Of a DNA stretch of 64,000 nucleotides, positions 1-12,558 are shown piece by piece. Location: positions 35,946 to 99,945 of the forward strand of contig KV424039.1 in NCBI GenBank assembly GCA_001632435.1. Reading direction: 5' to 3'. Source of the stretch: Calocera cornea HHB12733 (taxonomy: Eukaryota > Basidiomycota > Dacrymycetes > Dacrymycetales > Dacrymycetaceae). Both the position numbers and the translations under genes were made by a program. Each line of letters starts with the position of its first letter. The stretch's first letter is position 1. Under the pieces are notes generated by a model. It was not told where the DNA came from. It saw only the letters and a list, made by a program, of their open reading frames with translations, and did not search any database.

Positions 1-2452
1 TGCGTCTTGGGCGCATAGCACATCTTACGGGAGACTTGTCCGGTGCAGTTGAGCAGTACGGGGCGGCTCTGGACAGGAATGACAAGAACCAGCTCGCAAG
101 AGTGGGACTTGGTCAAGTGCATATCCTTACAAGTGAGTTGTCTAGCAAACGTGTTGGCCGTTCGCTCATGCGATACATAGACGAGATACCCGCAGCCATC
201 CACGATTTCGAACTACTGCTAGGAGAAAACCAAAATCTGCTCCAAGCCATTCTACCACTTGCTTCGCTGCAAGCCTCAAGTTGGCCTGGCGCAAACCAGG
301 CAGAACAAGATGCGGGGAAAGTCAGGGCTCGTCAGCTGTTCGACCATGCCGCACGGATCATCAAGGGCAAGGAGATTGAGACGGAAGGAGAGGAGGAGCC
401 AGAACTCTGGGTTGACATCGCCAAGTTGTGGCAAACGGAAGACGCGAACAAGGCCCGAGAAGCGTATGCTCGTGCTGTTGAATTGGCGCGCGAAATTGCC
501 GATCCAGAAAAGGGCGTCGACCCAAAGTTGCTGAATGCGCTTGCGGTCATCCGGCACATACATGGTGGCGAGACTGGTCGTGCAGAAGCCAGAGATCTCT
601 ACCAGGAGGCACTGGTGATTGCATCAAAGGATGGTGAAGATACCACGAACGAAACGGTCCAGACAGTCACTCTGTACAATCTGGCGCGGTGTTGGGAGGC
701 ACTGGGAGAGGAAGATCAGGCGCGAGAGGCATACCAAAAACTGCTCAGCAGACACCCTGAATACGTCGATGGTGCGTGAATTTGGATATATTGACGAGAA
801 CGCTGCTGACAAATGAACTCTAGCCAAGGCGCGCCTTGCACATATCTACCAGGGGCAAGGCCGCATTGATGAGGCTCATGCTCTCCTGAAGGACGCTCTG
901 GAGTCTCAAACGGACAACCTGGATCTGCGGGCGTACTATACCTACTTCCTGGCGTCGAACAAGCAGTCTCGCCCAGCTTCCAAGTTCGCTCAGCTTACAC
1001 TGTCCACCTACGACAAGCACGACGTCTACTCCTTGTGCGCTGTCGCGGCGGATCTATACAACTCCGCGAGAGAGAACAAGGAGAGCGGAAGCGAGGCGAT
1101 CAAGGTCCGGAGAAAGCATTTCCAGAACTGCGCCTTGGCATTCGACAAGGTGCTCAGCATAGATCCTACATGTGCGTATGCAGCAATGGGTCTGGCTATC
1201 GCAATTGCCGAGGATGCCCTTGGAGGGCTCGCTGGCGCTCCGGTACCTGGCGCAGACGAAGCGCTTGTGAGGGAGAGAAATGCGGCAGAAGCGCTGAGCG
1301 TGTTCGCCCGGGTCAGGGAAAGCATCAACAACGGGAGCGTGTTTATTAACATGGGCCATTGTTACTACACTCTGGACCAGTACCAAAAGGCGATCGAGAG
1401 TGTAAGCGGCTCTCCCATTTTCTGCGTGGCATGAAGTCTGATTATGTGAACAGTACGAGCTTGCCTCCCGTTTCTACGGTGGCAAAGACTTTGCCGTCCT
1501 CCTGCATCTCGCCCGATCATGGTACGCCAAAGCAAACCTCGAGCAAAGCCCAGAAGGGATGGAGACGGCACTGGACTACGCAAAGCAGGCACTGGCCCTG
1601 GCTCCAGAAGACAAGGCGACCCTCTATGATATCGCTGTCATCCAGCAGAAGTTTGCCGAGCTTCTTTTCTCTCTCGCGCCTGACCGTCGAACACTGGCTA
1701 AGCTGGAGGAGGCAATCGCTCAAGCTAACGAGGCTCAGACAACATTCGCCGCGCTCGTCGACGACAAATCACCTGTCCTGCCCTTCGCACGCGATCTGCC
1801 CGACCAGCGTCGCCGTTATGGCGAGACGGTGCTGCGGAAGTCGAACGACCATATCGACGCGCAAAAGGCGGCCGAAGCTGAGGTACTTGCGAAGGCCGAG
1901 GCAGCCCGACAGATGCGTGAAGAGGAGCGTCGGAAGAAGCAAGAGGAGGAAGATGCTCGCATCGCCGAGATCCAGAAACAGGCAGCTGAGCTGTCAGAAC
2001 AGCGTCGCCTGGCTAGAGAACAAGCCGCCCTCTGGAACGCTGCTTCCCAGCTGGAGAAGGACGAGGAGGATGAGCTCGAGAAGCGCAAGCCTGCGCGCGG
2101 GAGCCGGAAGAAGCGGCAGTCTGCTGTCAATGGGTCGGGAGCGAACAGCGAGACGGACGGCCCGCCGCCGGAGGGCAGGAAGCGCAGGAAGGCGAAGCGC
2201 TCGAAGCTCAGCCAGAGCCGGGCCGAGCAGAGCGACGACACGGAGGACGACGCGCTCTTCACTGACACGGAGCGCGAGCCCGCGGCTGCTGGCGAGGTGG
2301 ACGGTGTCGATATGGACGCCGAGCCGGCTAAGCCTCGGGCGAAGCGGGTGATTCGGGAGGATGACGAGGAGGCGGAGCCGACGAGCAAGAGGAGGAAGAA
2401 GATCAAGAGCAAGGCGACTATTTCAGATTCGGACGAGGACATAAGCGACTGA
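1..2452 (+). CDS. CTR9: CTR9, TPR scaffold subunit of the Paf1 complex (5' partial)
   Basis: Exons about 1-771, 824-1401 and 1454-2452; the left window edge cuts the gene and the frame is open to base 1. The product is the C-terminal part of the Paf1-complex TPR protein, which rides on RNA polymerase II during elongation and supports histone modification. Visible are repeated TPR-type helices (such as ALDRNDKNQLARVGLGQ and MGHCYYTLDQYQKAIES), then a charged coiled-coil stretch rich in E, R, K and Q, then an acidic/lysine-rich tail ending in SDSDEDISD. This order, TPRs followed by a charged tail, is that of CTR9. Both introns are about 52 nt with GTGCGT and GTAAGC donors, and joining them restores TPR helices. 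The first exons lie outside the window. Confidence 0.93.
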
Positions 2453-2916
2453 GTAGTTACGCTTGCATCCTTCTTGATCGGCGGCGTTTGTAATCTCGTC
2501 ATGCGTGCATGGCGGTGCACTCCCTGTATCCTTACCATTTTTCTCTATAATCCGCATTGATCGTATCATGATTGCCCAGCATACCTGCAGATGACTACCA
2601 AGTACCGACTGGTAGGTATTCGGTGCACAGGCAGGAAAGCGAGCAACGAACGTGCCCATTGTCCGTGTTCGTCGCGTTCCCGTCACGTCCCTGATGGAAT
2701 AGCCTAAACGAGAGGGCGCATACATCCTCGATCTACACCATCGCAGGCCTCGAACTCTAGCCGTGCAACTTCCTTCTCTTCTTCCACGTAAAACGTAACC
2801 CCCTCGCAACTCTACGCCATTCGCGAACGCATCGCACGGAGATTCAGCTCCCTCCCCTCCGTATATCTGATCACTGAGCATCTGTCTCCTGTTGACCACC
2901 TAACGCCTCCAGCACC
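2453..2916. other. Intergenic, CTR9 to PMI
   Basis: This 464-bp spacer holds the 3' end of CTR9 and the promoter of the downstream mannose-6-phosphate isomerase gene on the same strand. The stretch just before the ATG is pyrimidine-rich (TCTC and CCTC runs). No other coding signal is seen. Confidence 0.5.
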
Positions 2917-4309
2917 ATGACCAGCAAAGTCTTCCAGCTGCAGGCTGGCGTCCAGTCATACGACTGGGGCAAGCTCGGCTCCGCCTCCAAGGCCGCAGAG
3001 TTCGCGACCACTACGGGTTTCAAGGTGGACGAGAGCAAGCCGTATGCCGAGGTGCGCTTGCCCTTGCTTACCGCTCTTAGTACACTGCTGACCTACCACG
3101 CCGCGCTGTCTAGCTGTGGATGGGCACCCACCCGAACTCGCCTTCGTCCATATACCCCGACGGCACGCCACTCCTCTCCTACCTGCAGGCGCACCCCGAG
3201 CTGCTCGGGGCTAAGGTGAAGGAGCACTTTGGTCTGGACCTGCCGTTCCTGTTCAAGGTGCTCGCTATCCGCAAGGCGCTGTCGATCCAGGCGCATCCAC
3301 ACAAGGCGCTGGCACAGAGGCTGCATAAGGAGAGGCCGGATCTGTACAAGGATGCTAACCACAAGGTGCGTATCTCCCACCACTTCGACAAAGACGATGC
3401 TGATGCCTCCCGTAGCCCGAGATGGCCATCGCCATCACGGCCTTCTCTGGGTTCTGCGGCTTCCTCCCGCCCGCCGACATCCAGAAGTATCTACAGCTCG
3501 TCCCCGAGTTCGCGGCGCTCATCGACCCCTCCGCACGTGAGGCGTTCGTCGCCGCCGCCTCGCCGAGCAAAGATCAGCTCAAAGCCGTCTTTGCCAGCCT
3601 GATGGAGGCGCCCGACGCGGAGGTGAAGAAGTGGGTCGGCACGCTCATCCAGCGGTATATCACTGGCAAGGCGGTGAAGCCTGAGGAGAAAGGTGTGGAG
3701 CAGCTGGCGATCACGCTCGACAGCCAGTTCCCCGGCGATGTCGGCATCATGTGCATTTTCTTGCTCAACGTTGTGCATCTCAAGCCTGGCGAGGCGGTCT
3801 TCCTCAAGGCGGATGACCCGCATGCGTACATTGATGGAGGTAACCACTGGTTTAATTAACTTGACATGACATGCTAATATATAACAACAGACATCATCGA
3901 ATGTATGGCCACCTCCGACAACGTCGTGCGCGCTGGCCTGACCCCCAAGATCCGCGACGTGCCTACGCTCGTGAACATGCTCACGTACGATACCGCGCCC
4001 GCCGCCGAGCAGCTTCTCCCTCCTCAGCCGTTCCGGGGTTCCAAGCACAGCTTGCTGTATGACCCCCCGATCGAGGAGTTCAGCGTTCTCCTCACCCAGC
4101 TGGCCGAAGGCGAGGAGGATGCATACGGTGCCATCGACGGGCCCAGCATCCTCATCGTCACAGAGGGCGAGGGCGAGCTGGTAGCCGACGGCAAGACGAA
4201 CGCCATCAAGAAAGGCCAAGTGTGGTTCATCGGCGCGGACGTCGACGCCAGCTTCAAGGGTACCAGCGGCGGTCTAGTCCTCTACCGCGCCTTTGCTGTC
4301 GCTCCTTGA
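2917..4309 (+). CDS. PMI40: Mannose-6-phosphate isomerase, type I
   Basis: Exons 2917-3051, 3114-3365, 3416-3839 and 3891-4309 give about 409 residues. The enzyme interconverts fructose-6-phosphate and mannose-6-phosphate, which feeds GDP-mannose for glycosylation and the cell wall. It starts MTSKVFQLQAGVQSYDWGK, with the family's SYDWG opening. LWMGTHPNSPS follows in exon 2, then the zinc-site segment IQAHPHK, and later KADDPHAYIDGDIIECMA, which carries further metal and active-site residues. The length fits fungal type I enzymes of about 400-450 residues. All three splice joins fall inside conserved motifs and are required for them. The gene ends 14 bp before the stop of the opposing Rab escort gene. 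Confidence 0.95.
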
Positions 4310-4323
4310 GGTGAGTGCCCCGC

Positions 4324-6050
4324 TCACCACTCCTCGTCGCCGCTCTGACCCGCGTCGTCGTCTTCCTCATCTGCCACCTGATCGTCTAACGCCGCCCACA
4401 TCCCCTCCTCTGCCACCTCCGCACCCACGATCTTTGCGAACATCTCCTGTGCCACCTCCGCCGCTCGATCGGCACTATCGACCAGCCCCTCCCCCAGCCC
4501 GCTCAGAACGTACACGCCCTCCCTCTCCTCCACCCCGTTCCCACTCTGCGACCCCCCACCAACGAAGTTGTAATAACAAGCAAGGAGTGGCTCTTGCTCT
4601 GGCTTTCCCGTCAGCTGCACGAACGCCTTCAGGTATGGCTCGAGCAGCGCCTTCGCCTCCCTTGCGTCGCCGGCGTCGCAGGGCACGGACAAGTAAACAG
4701 CATCTAGATACCAAGTATAAGAATGTTACCGTGTAGCTCGAAATGAAATGAGTGGGATACGCACATCGGCCGTAAGGGGTGGACTTGGAGCCCTCGCCCG
4801 TCCAGAGACACGTCACAGCCCTGTCCACACCATGCTCCCCCAATGCGTCGGGCGGGAAGACCAGCAGCGCCGTGTCAAAGTTCTCGTCCTCATCCACGAT
4901 GATCTCCTCCAGGATGGCGAGACAATGCGCAGTCCCGTTCCCCTGCTCTCCGCGCAGTTCCTCCGGTGCCAGCGCAGGCTCGATAACCACCTTCTGCGCC
5001 CTGAACACCTCGTCAATGCCCTCCAGCTTGAGGTCCACACCCTCTCCCCCCTTGCTGGGCAGCTCCAGCCGCTCCACTGCGTGCTGCAGGATGTAAGGCG
5101 TCCCCCGCACAGCGGCCATGCGGCAGAAGAGCTGCGCCAGCTCGCCCGCGCCGCCGTAATGCCCCACCAGGTAGGCGGAGGGGCCGTACCGTCCTGTGCC
5201 GAGTAGATGCTGGCGGATCGCTTTGATCCCTGGGAGAGCTGGGTCTAGGTCTGTGTCATCTGGTGCTGGGATGGGGTAGAAAAGAAGACGGGCGTACCGC
5301 TCACCCGCACGCGCTGCGCCACCGCATAAACGAGCGCCCCCGCGCCCTCCTGGTCCATGCCGAACACCTCCTGCAGAAACTGTACAAGGGGCCAGTCCTC
5401 CTTCCCTTGCAGCTCGGGAAGGTCCTCCACGGGCACGGTGGGGGAGGCGGCCCAGAGGAGGAAGCGCATGAGCTTGCGTTTTGCGAGTAGAGGGAGGGGG
5501 GAGGTGAACACCGCTTCTTTCGAGGCAGGCACTTTGATTGCGCGCGGTGTGCCTTGCGCGGTTGTGGATTCTGTACCTGTGGGAGGGGAAGAAGCGGAAT
5601 TGGGGGAGCCGGGGGAATAGAGGAAGAGCCCCTGCAGCAGCTGGAACGCACACTGCTTGCTCAGTCGACTCCCCGTGAGGGCGTCGATTAGCGGCGAGAA
5701 GGAGCGGATGAGCATTGGCCGCAGCGCCAGGGCGTACTCCCTTGAGCGCTTCTCCAGCTCTGAGCGCGCGTCTTCCCGCACCTGTAGGGAGAGCTGGTTG
5801 AGGTAGGGTGGCGTGCGGGAGGAGAGGGCGAGGAGCTCGTTGATGGTTAGGGAGGCGTCGGAGGAGCCGTACGACGGTGAGGGGTCGACATGGAGGAGTG
5901 TTAGTCCGGAGAGCGCGAGGGCGCTGGGAGGTGGGTTCAGGACGAGTATGAGGGCACAGGAAAGGGGAATTGAACGGACGCGGCGAGGATTGACTGTGGG
6001 AGGGAGGTGCCCAGGAGGAGAACGTCGAATGACGCTGGGAGGGTGTCCAT
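4324..6050 (-). CDS. MRS6: Rab escort protein (MRS6/REP), Rab geranylgeranyltransferase component A
   Basis: Exons complement of 5980-6050, 5298-5923, about 4765-5265 and 4324-4703, about 525 residues. It presents newly made Rab GTPases to Rab geranylgeranyltransferase and delivers the prenylated Rab to membranes. The N-terminus shows the GDI/REP nucleotide-fold start (LLLGTSLPQSILAAAL, then HVDPSPSYGSSDAS), but only if a 56-nt intron with a GTCCGT donor is removed. The central motif YGPSAYLVGHYGGAGELAQL corresponds to the GDI/REP segment with GELxQxFxR. LWTGEGSKSTPYGR follows near the C-terminus, then an acidic tail. Length and this C-terminal part favour REP over the shorter Rab GDI; GDI is the main alternative. 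The internal GTACGC donor at about 5297 is the least certain join. Confidence 0.82.
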
Positions 6051-9022
6051 CGCTCGTATCGTCGTATACAAAGGGGATCAGCTCGCGGTATGGGTGTGTA
6101 TGTGGGTCTGCTGTAAGTGTATGTAGGCCAGTAGGAGGAGGGAAGCGGTGGGGAGGTTGTTGGAGAGGTTATGAGGAGAGGAGAGGAGACGGCCGCACGG
6201 GATTGCCAGTACGATCCAGGGTCTAAATTAGGCGCCCACCGGCTACGCACTGTAGTCGGACAACGCACTACGACACCAGTACCTAACATGCCCTGCTAGT
6301 ATTCGATTCACACTGTCTTTGATTTCTCACCCATAGTTGCATGACTGGGTGTACTTTGGTGCTTCGTACAAAGTTGCAATACGGTAGTGCCCACGGGCAT
6401 GATTAGCTCCACCGGGCCTTCTCAGGAAGGAGGAACTGCTCGGCCACGCGCCCGGTCTCTGTATGAGAGCATGTTCAAGAGCGTAGGCACATTTTGAGAA
6501 GCGGGCCAGCGAGCGCGAGATACAACCATATTTTACAGTACAGGGTGGCCCAGCATTCGATTGTGACCAGTCAAGCTAACATCGTCTCGTCGCGCGTCAG
6601 ACGCACGAACCATGAATCGTCGAGAGCCGTGCTTCTGTTCCGGAGCTGTGCCTGCGGTGAATTGTCCCTCTCAGCCGTCACGTCCTCACTCGCGGCTCTT
6701 TTCAGACGTCGGAGGTTCAAGTACATGCGACATGACTGATAAAACGATTTAGTCCGTGGGGTCCTCTAGGCTCATTTGCTGAACCTTTACCGAAATGGGA
6801 ACCAGGACGAACCACCTGTATAGATCAGGCCAACCTAGAAACACTGGAGGGAAAAAGAACATACGGAAAGACGTAGCTGGTATAGCTGGTGAGCATTTGG
6901 ATTCCAAGTGCGACTGCATTGACTTGAGAACGCAGCTAGTATGTGAGCGTCACACAGCCTACCAGATACACTACCGTTTTGGTAAGTCAAGAGATGCGTG
7001 CCCTCTTCCATCGTACTCACATAGCAAAGTAGATAGAACCATCTCGTAGGAACAGACTGAAAAGTCGTGTGTACTGCGGACTGCCCTGATTCCACGCTGT
7101 CCGAAGGTGGAGCAAGGTACAGCCGAAAAGCACAACTGTGCCACGTGTGTTCAGACTCCAGAAGGCGGTAGGCTTTATGGATGACAGACCATTGAACAGG
7201 AACATGGGGGTGCTGTGAAAAGACTTAAGTCCCGCCTGAAGGGATTCTATGAAGCACAAACACTGCAAGTCCGGAGTAATCTGCAGCAGCAGGGCTAACA
7301 ACTGTTCGCTGGCAGACCGGTTGTGAAATCAATGGATCTCCTTTCACTATCCATGTGAACGCTATGATGAACTCGATCTGTTCTCACAATTGAATCATGT
7401 GCGGAATTTTAGTGAAACCAAATACTCACGAACCACGTCACTAATACTCGTTGACTCTCCAGCAGAATTTGGAACAGCGGTGTATGCTTACCACAGTAGA
7501 ATGAGATAAGCCCTCTTTGCACTGCAAGAATGAGCTACTCTCTATCCGCTCCTTGGAGAGGAGACATACTAGCAGGTGATTCCCAGTAAAACGCGATCAC
7601 TCGCAGGAGCAGCAAGATATCGGCGGTGCTCGCTGTAAGAGAAATAAGACTACCACATAACATACATGGAGCTCAGTGGGCGGGCCGAGACGAGGGCTGT
7701 AGAGAACATACATGCAGTGAATTGGGGCCAGAATTCTGCAGCTATGAATATCGCTCCATTAACGCGCCTGTCAGCTGAAGATCGAGCATACATCTACAAG
7801 AAACTCTAAGCAGGTTTGATAAACGCTCAACCGGAGCCTTACGTGGCCAGAATCCAACAAAGCGGCTGATGAGCTGTAGTAAGGTTTCCGCCCAAGGGCC
7901 AAACGCAAAATAGAATGATTCACTCACTCAGCATATCAGGCACACTTGAACTCTCAGAGCATGCTGCCAAACTTTGTTGAATCTTTCTTACAGGAAGTTC
8001 AGAAGACCGGAATAGCGGCAAAAGAGGTAGAGATATTTTGGAAAAGACCACTCCGTGCTGCTTTTCGTTAGAAGCAAGTTTAAGGTCAGGCGGTCATCTC
8101 TTACAACCAGATCAAGTACACCTAGGAGGTGATTAAGGATAGACACAAAGACGACAGCAACGAAGGGGAATCACCTCTGATTCCAACATGAGTATCCAGT
8201 CATACACCAGCAGGGTGAGGGCTGCCCCTGCACACCGGCTAAGCTCCAATTCGGTTGAGAACGCGCTCACGCACATTGGACAATATAGCCAGCCTCTAGC
8301 GGGACAGAGCTCCCGAGCACCATGGCTCTCTTCAGGACTTGAATACAAGCAGAGCTCGTTGACCAACGGCTTATAGGCCGCTCGAACCATACGTCTGAAA
8401 ATGTTCGAGTCAATTGTTATTGGGCCGGCCTCAGACTAGTGTGAAGGCACCATCGCGAGGGCTGTGAAGGCTCTTGTGAGACTATTTTGAGACACAATCT
8501 GACAGATGCAGGCACTTGCTCTCCATCCTGTCAGAACATTAGCTCATCGCACGCCCAATGCTTGTGTATACTGATTACCTATGCTCGAACCCTCAGGCGG
8601 TGTGTGAAACGTGTCAGACAGCAGTACACCGGGAGGACAGCAAGCGGAAGACCCCGATGATTAGCTCCTCGCGAGTCCGCGGCGCCAATCGCCAATCGCC
8701 AATCGCACTCGGGGTTGCCGAGCCAGCGCAGGTCGCAGACGAAGAGTGTAAACATAAGGAATGGAGAATGAGAGGAGCCCGGCTGTCCTGGGTATTCCGT
8801 CCAACCACAGCCTAATTTAGCGCGCTCCACGGGCGACAGCTGCGAACGAGATAGGCGCTCGGTCCTGTTCCGACCACACGACATCCTCCCTGTCTCCTGC
8901 TCACCGCCCTCATCGCTCACGTACGATCATAGAACAGGTCGCAAAGTGATGCATAGTGTACAGATGCAGTATGGTCGTACAACCGAGGAGAAAGTACGGG
9001 TACTTCAAGCTCGCAAGGGTTA
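6051..9022. other. Gene-poor region of about 3 kb, no supported gene
   Basis: Between the start of the Rab escort gene and the 3' end of MED10. Only short open frames (under 120 codons) occur, on both strands, without codon bias, family motifs or consistent splice joins. The sequence looks less GC-rich than the flanking genes. I see no terminal repeats, no transposase or reverse-transcriptase motif, and no RNA gene. It may hold regulatory DNA or decayed mobile DNA. Confidence 0.5.
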
Positions 9023-10004
9023 TCATGCAGCCTCCTGCGCCGGCGGGCCCGAGGCGGGCGGGAGGTCAACCTCCATACCTACGTCGAGCGGCTCCCCTTC
9101 CGCGCTTTCTCCTCCCTGTCCCTCCTGCGCATCCCCACTCCCACTTATCCCCGCACCCACCGCTACAGCGTCCACCTTCCCGACCCCACCATCTGGCGGC
9201 TGCTCTACCGCCTGCACGTGCGACCGCAGCTCCCTCTCCTTCTCCTGTGCGGGCTCGCCATCACCGTCCGAGAGCGGGATCTGAGGCGGGGGGACGTACG
9301 GCGCCATAGCGGGGAAGGCGTCTGCGAGTCCTGCGGAGAGGTGCTGCAGGTATGACTGTGAGCGCGTGAGAACCCTTGTCAGTGCGTGCGGGGAGGAGGG
9401 ATGCGAGGAGAGGGCCCGTACATGCACCGCGTGAACTTTGCCGTTCGTGAACTGGTTTTCGGCCGCCGTGAGCTCCAGCATCGTCCGCGTGTAGTCATCC
9501 GGGTTCCTTCCTTCGTCCAAGTACCTGTCCCGCACGTCAGCTTGGTGCACCCCGAAGCAAGGAGATGACGCACTCCAAGACCTGCACAGGCACCCACTCC
9601 TCCAACAGTGGCGCGAGCTCATCAAGCTGCACCAAGCTGTCCACGACCTCCCTCACCGTCGCCTGGATCAACGGCCCGTCCTCCTCCCTGCGCGGCGCAT
9701 ACACGGCCTCTGCGCGCGTCTGGAGGGTATTGAGCTCCTCGGCCAGGCCCTCGAGCAGCAGCTCGACCTTGCCGAGTGTCCCCTCGGGCCGGCGCCTGTC
9801 GGACGCTTTGAGCCCGAAGCGGGGTGCTGAGGGCGTTGTGGGGGATGCTCCGGGGGAGAGGGCTGAGTCCCCAGGGGTGAAAGGTGTGTAGGGGGCCGCG
9901 TCGCTGTCCGAGGAGTCGTCCGGCGAGGACGCGCCTGGTGTTTGGGGGGCAGAGGGTGCGGGGGAGCGGGCGTGGGGGGCCGGGAGAGGCGAAGGGGCGG
10001 ACAT
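9023..10004 (-). CDS. MED10: Mediator complex subunit 10
   Basis: Exons complement of 9574-10004, 9422-9524 and 9023-9355, about 288 residues. Med10 (yeast Nut2) is a middle-module Mediator subunit that links activators to RNA polymerase II. Splicing produces VLEYLDEGRNPDDYTRTMLE, matching the family core in which a Tyr/Asp-Gly-Arg-Asn-Pro motif follows the first helices. The next segment, ENQFTNGKVHAVHSYLQH, then ADAFPAM, completes the domain. The family is normally about 130-150 residues. Here the core (about residues 70-190) has a Pro/Ser-rich N-terminal extension and an acidic, Gly/Glu-rich C-terminal extension. The start is the ATG at 10004; the track is open for some codons upstream without an ATG that fits better. 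Confidence 0.88.
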
Positions 10005-11817
10005 GCTTGGATGGTATATTCCGTGCCCGCGAGTCTGGGATGGAGGAGACGACGTCGGGAGCGGACTGAGGATGGCGAGGAGCGCGAAGGACTCGTGCGG
10101 CGCGTTGATGCTACGAGACGGGGGCAGATAACCAGCGGACGAACTCGACTCAACGCATATACAGTACGTGCACAAATGTCCGGCCTCTTCGAATTCGCTG
10201 TCCTGCTTTCTGTTACCTTACTCGGTGACAACATACAGAGGCCAGGCTGCCCAATGAATCAGTTGCACTGTGTTGCATCCAACCCTTGGTCTCACCATGC
10301 CATGCCCCACTTCACAGCACCCTCAGTGTTTCCCCTTCCCTCCCACCTCATGTGATACTGTTCCTGTGTCCAACCACGGCCCGCTTTTTGCCTTTGTCAA
10401 TCACAGAGGGAAAAAGATGGCATGAAGATGACAGGCCCTCATGACCTAATGCCCTGTCTAAGAGGACAAAATTGTCTCTCTAGCCAAACACACATGCCAG
10501 GCTTGAGACTATGCCATTGGACCACATGTGCCCCGGTACCAGCAGGTGATCAAACTTGCATCAATGCAAGTATTACTTACCCTGACCTTTGTTCCTTCCC
10601 CTACATTTGCTGAAAATAATGTATACCTGTAACTGTACCTGCATACAACTACTGGTTACATGCAGGTAACAAGCTGTACTGTACTGGATGCTGATGCTGT
10701 GGGCCGAATTTGACAGGCTTGGCAAGGAACGAAGTATCTGGAGGGTGCGCTCCCAGGTTGCAGGGAAGTGAAGGGGGAGGCATTGTACCTTGGAGGGTAC
10801 AGAGTGCGCTCAGATGAGTGGTCCGACACCCGCTGGAAGGTTGCTATCAACTACCTCGACAGCCGGAGCAGAGCAAGAGGCGCAGGCAAACGTGGTCCTC
10901 TGCACCGAGGGCCCGAGCTCGAGCCGGAGGGACGCGCACGTTCCGGAGCAGCCGTTTGGAAGGCATCGGAAGCAGGATACTTAATTACGGGGGTGGCCGA
11001 TATGGACCCGATTTGGTCCATGGCATGACAGTCCATGGTCAAGTGCCCAATGTCATGATCATGCGTGAGCCGCACAAGCCACCAGTCTCCAGCACAGTGA
11101 TGCACTGTCCTTTGTGTGCGCGCTGCGCCATGCAGGAATGGTATACGTGGTGGTGTCGGTCTCGTGACAGCGACGTCCTCATGTTCCAACCTCGTAACCA
11201 GGGCTAGCAAGGTCCAGTCCAGTCCAGCGGCACGTACGCCGCGGGCGGCGCTGTGCGAGCTCATCAGCGCCTCGCTGTGCTACGGTAGTCCACGGGAAAA
11301 TTCCGGCGTATTCCGACAGCTTCCTCATTGTCCCAAGCAGCGGAAGCTCGTTCACTCGGCACGGCCCATTGTCCATCCTGTTCTGTCCAGCGCGCCAACA
11401 GCTGCAACAGGCCGACGCGAAGCAGCCTCCGCCCAGGGGGCCGAATGAACACTGCGGAATGCAGAAGGGCAACGGACGTGCGTACTATGATAGTTACTGT
11501 ATCCCGTCCAATCCCCGCCCGAGCGCGCGATGCGCATCAGCGATATGCCGGATACGCACCTTGCCGACGGGCGACCGACCGCGCGCGCTTCTTCATCTTA
11601 AAGCGACCGCGCCTGCTTCTTCGTTGCCAGGAGTCAGGTCGGAGCCTGGTTGCGAACGCGCGCTTGCGTAAGTGGTGATTAGAAGGCGGAGGGCTTCGGG
11701 AATTAGGAACGAGCAATATCATATCGCGCACGGCGCGTGCGCGCGCTCGGCGAATGGCCAGGAATGGACACTTGCCGTCCTTCTTCCCCTCTCCTCGCAA
11801 TCTTGCCCAGATCTAAC

Positions 11818-11850
11818 CGGTGCTGGTGCTGGTGCTGGTGCTGGTGCCCG
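11818..11850. repeat. Short GGTGCT hexamer repeat
   Basis: About five direct copies of GGTGCT lie in the gene-poor region upstream of RIC8. It is a simple repeat with no associated gene. Confidence 0.8.
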
Positions 11851-12535
11851 TGGCCCCTGTCACGCGCAACATGAAGTCAGGCGGAGCAGGCGGGCTTACC
11901 GGTCGTCAGGCCTCCTCCAGCGATGCCGGCACCGCACGGGCGATGGAGGTGCCCGCCCGGAACTTAGATGACCAGGAGGTGCCGTGACGAGATGGCGCCC
12001 GGCCTGGGCACGCGCTGCTCTCGTATACCGTAAGCTACGGCTGACAGGCGTTGTAAGAGTAACTTCAACTGTTAGTACTTCACTTATTTGTAAGTTACCG
12101 GTTATGTAGCACTCATTAGCAGGGAAAGCAAGATCGGGAGAGACCCTTCACAGATCCCTCGGTGCCCGCTGTCGCGGGTGCACGGCTGGACGGCCGATCC
12201 CCCGAATCTACTCGATCGCCCCCTCATAAGCTACCGATACAGTTATCGGTACGACTACTACTAACTCATATCAGTTACAGCTATGATAACATCCACTGCC
12301 CCCCCCCGGCCTCAGCAACCGGACGGCCCAACGGGACCAAGCCTAGTGCGTACAGCACAGTGCGCCCGGAGGAATGCCGCTCCTGCCAGTGGGGCGCAAT
12401 CAAGCTCCCTCTGGCCACGTGGGGAGCGGGGTCACGTAACGACCGGCTCGGCTCGGGGAGGACGGGAGGAGGAAGGGCGCCGGCCCGGGGGGTCGGTCGC
12501 GTAAGAGCGAGCAAGGGGGGGCGATCACTGCGTGA

Positions 12536-12558
12536 TCAGTGTACAGTACAGTACAGTA
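12536..12558. repeat. GTACA pentamer repeat
   Basis: Tandem GTACA units lie in non-coding DNA. Related TGTAC runs appear near 10675, 12827 and 26752, so the same short motif recurs in several non-coding stretches of the window. Confidence 0.7.

Noticed and set aside
6494..8920. Short open frames between the Rab escort gene and MED10
   Set aside because: All under 120 codons, without codon bias, motifs or splice partners.
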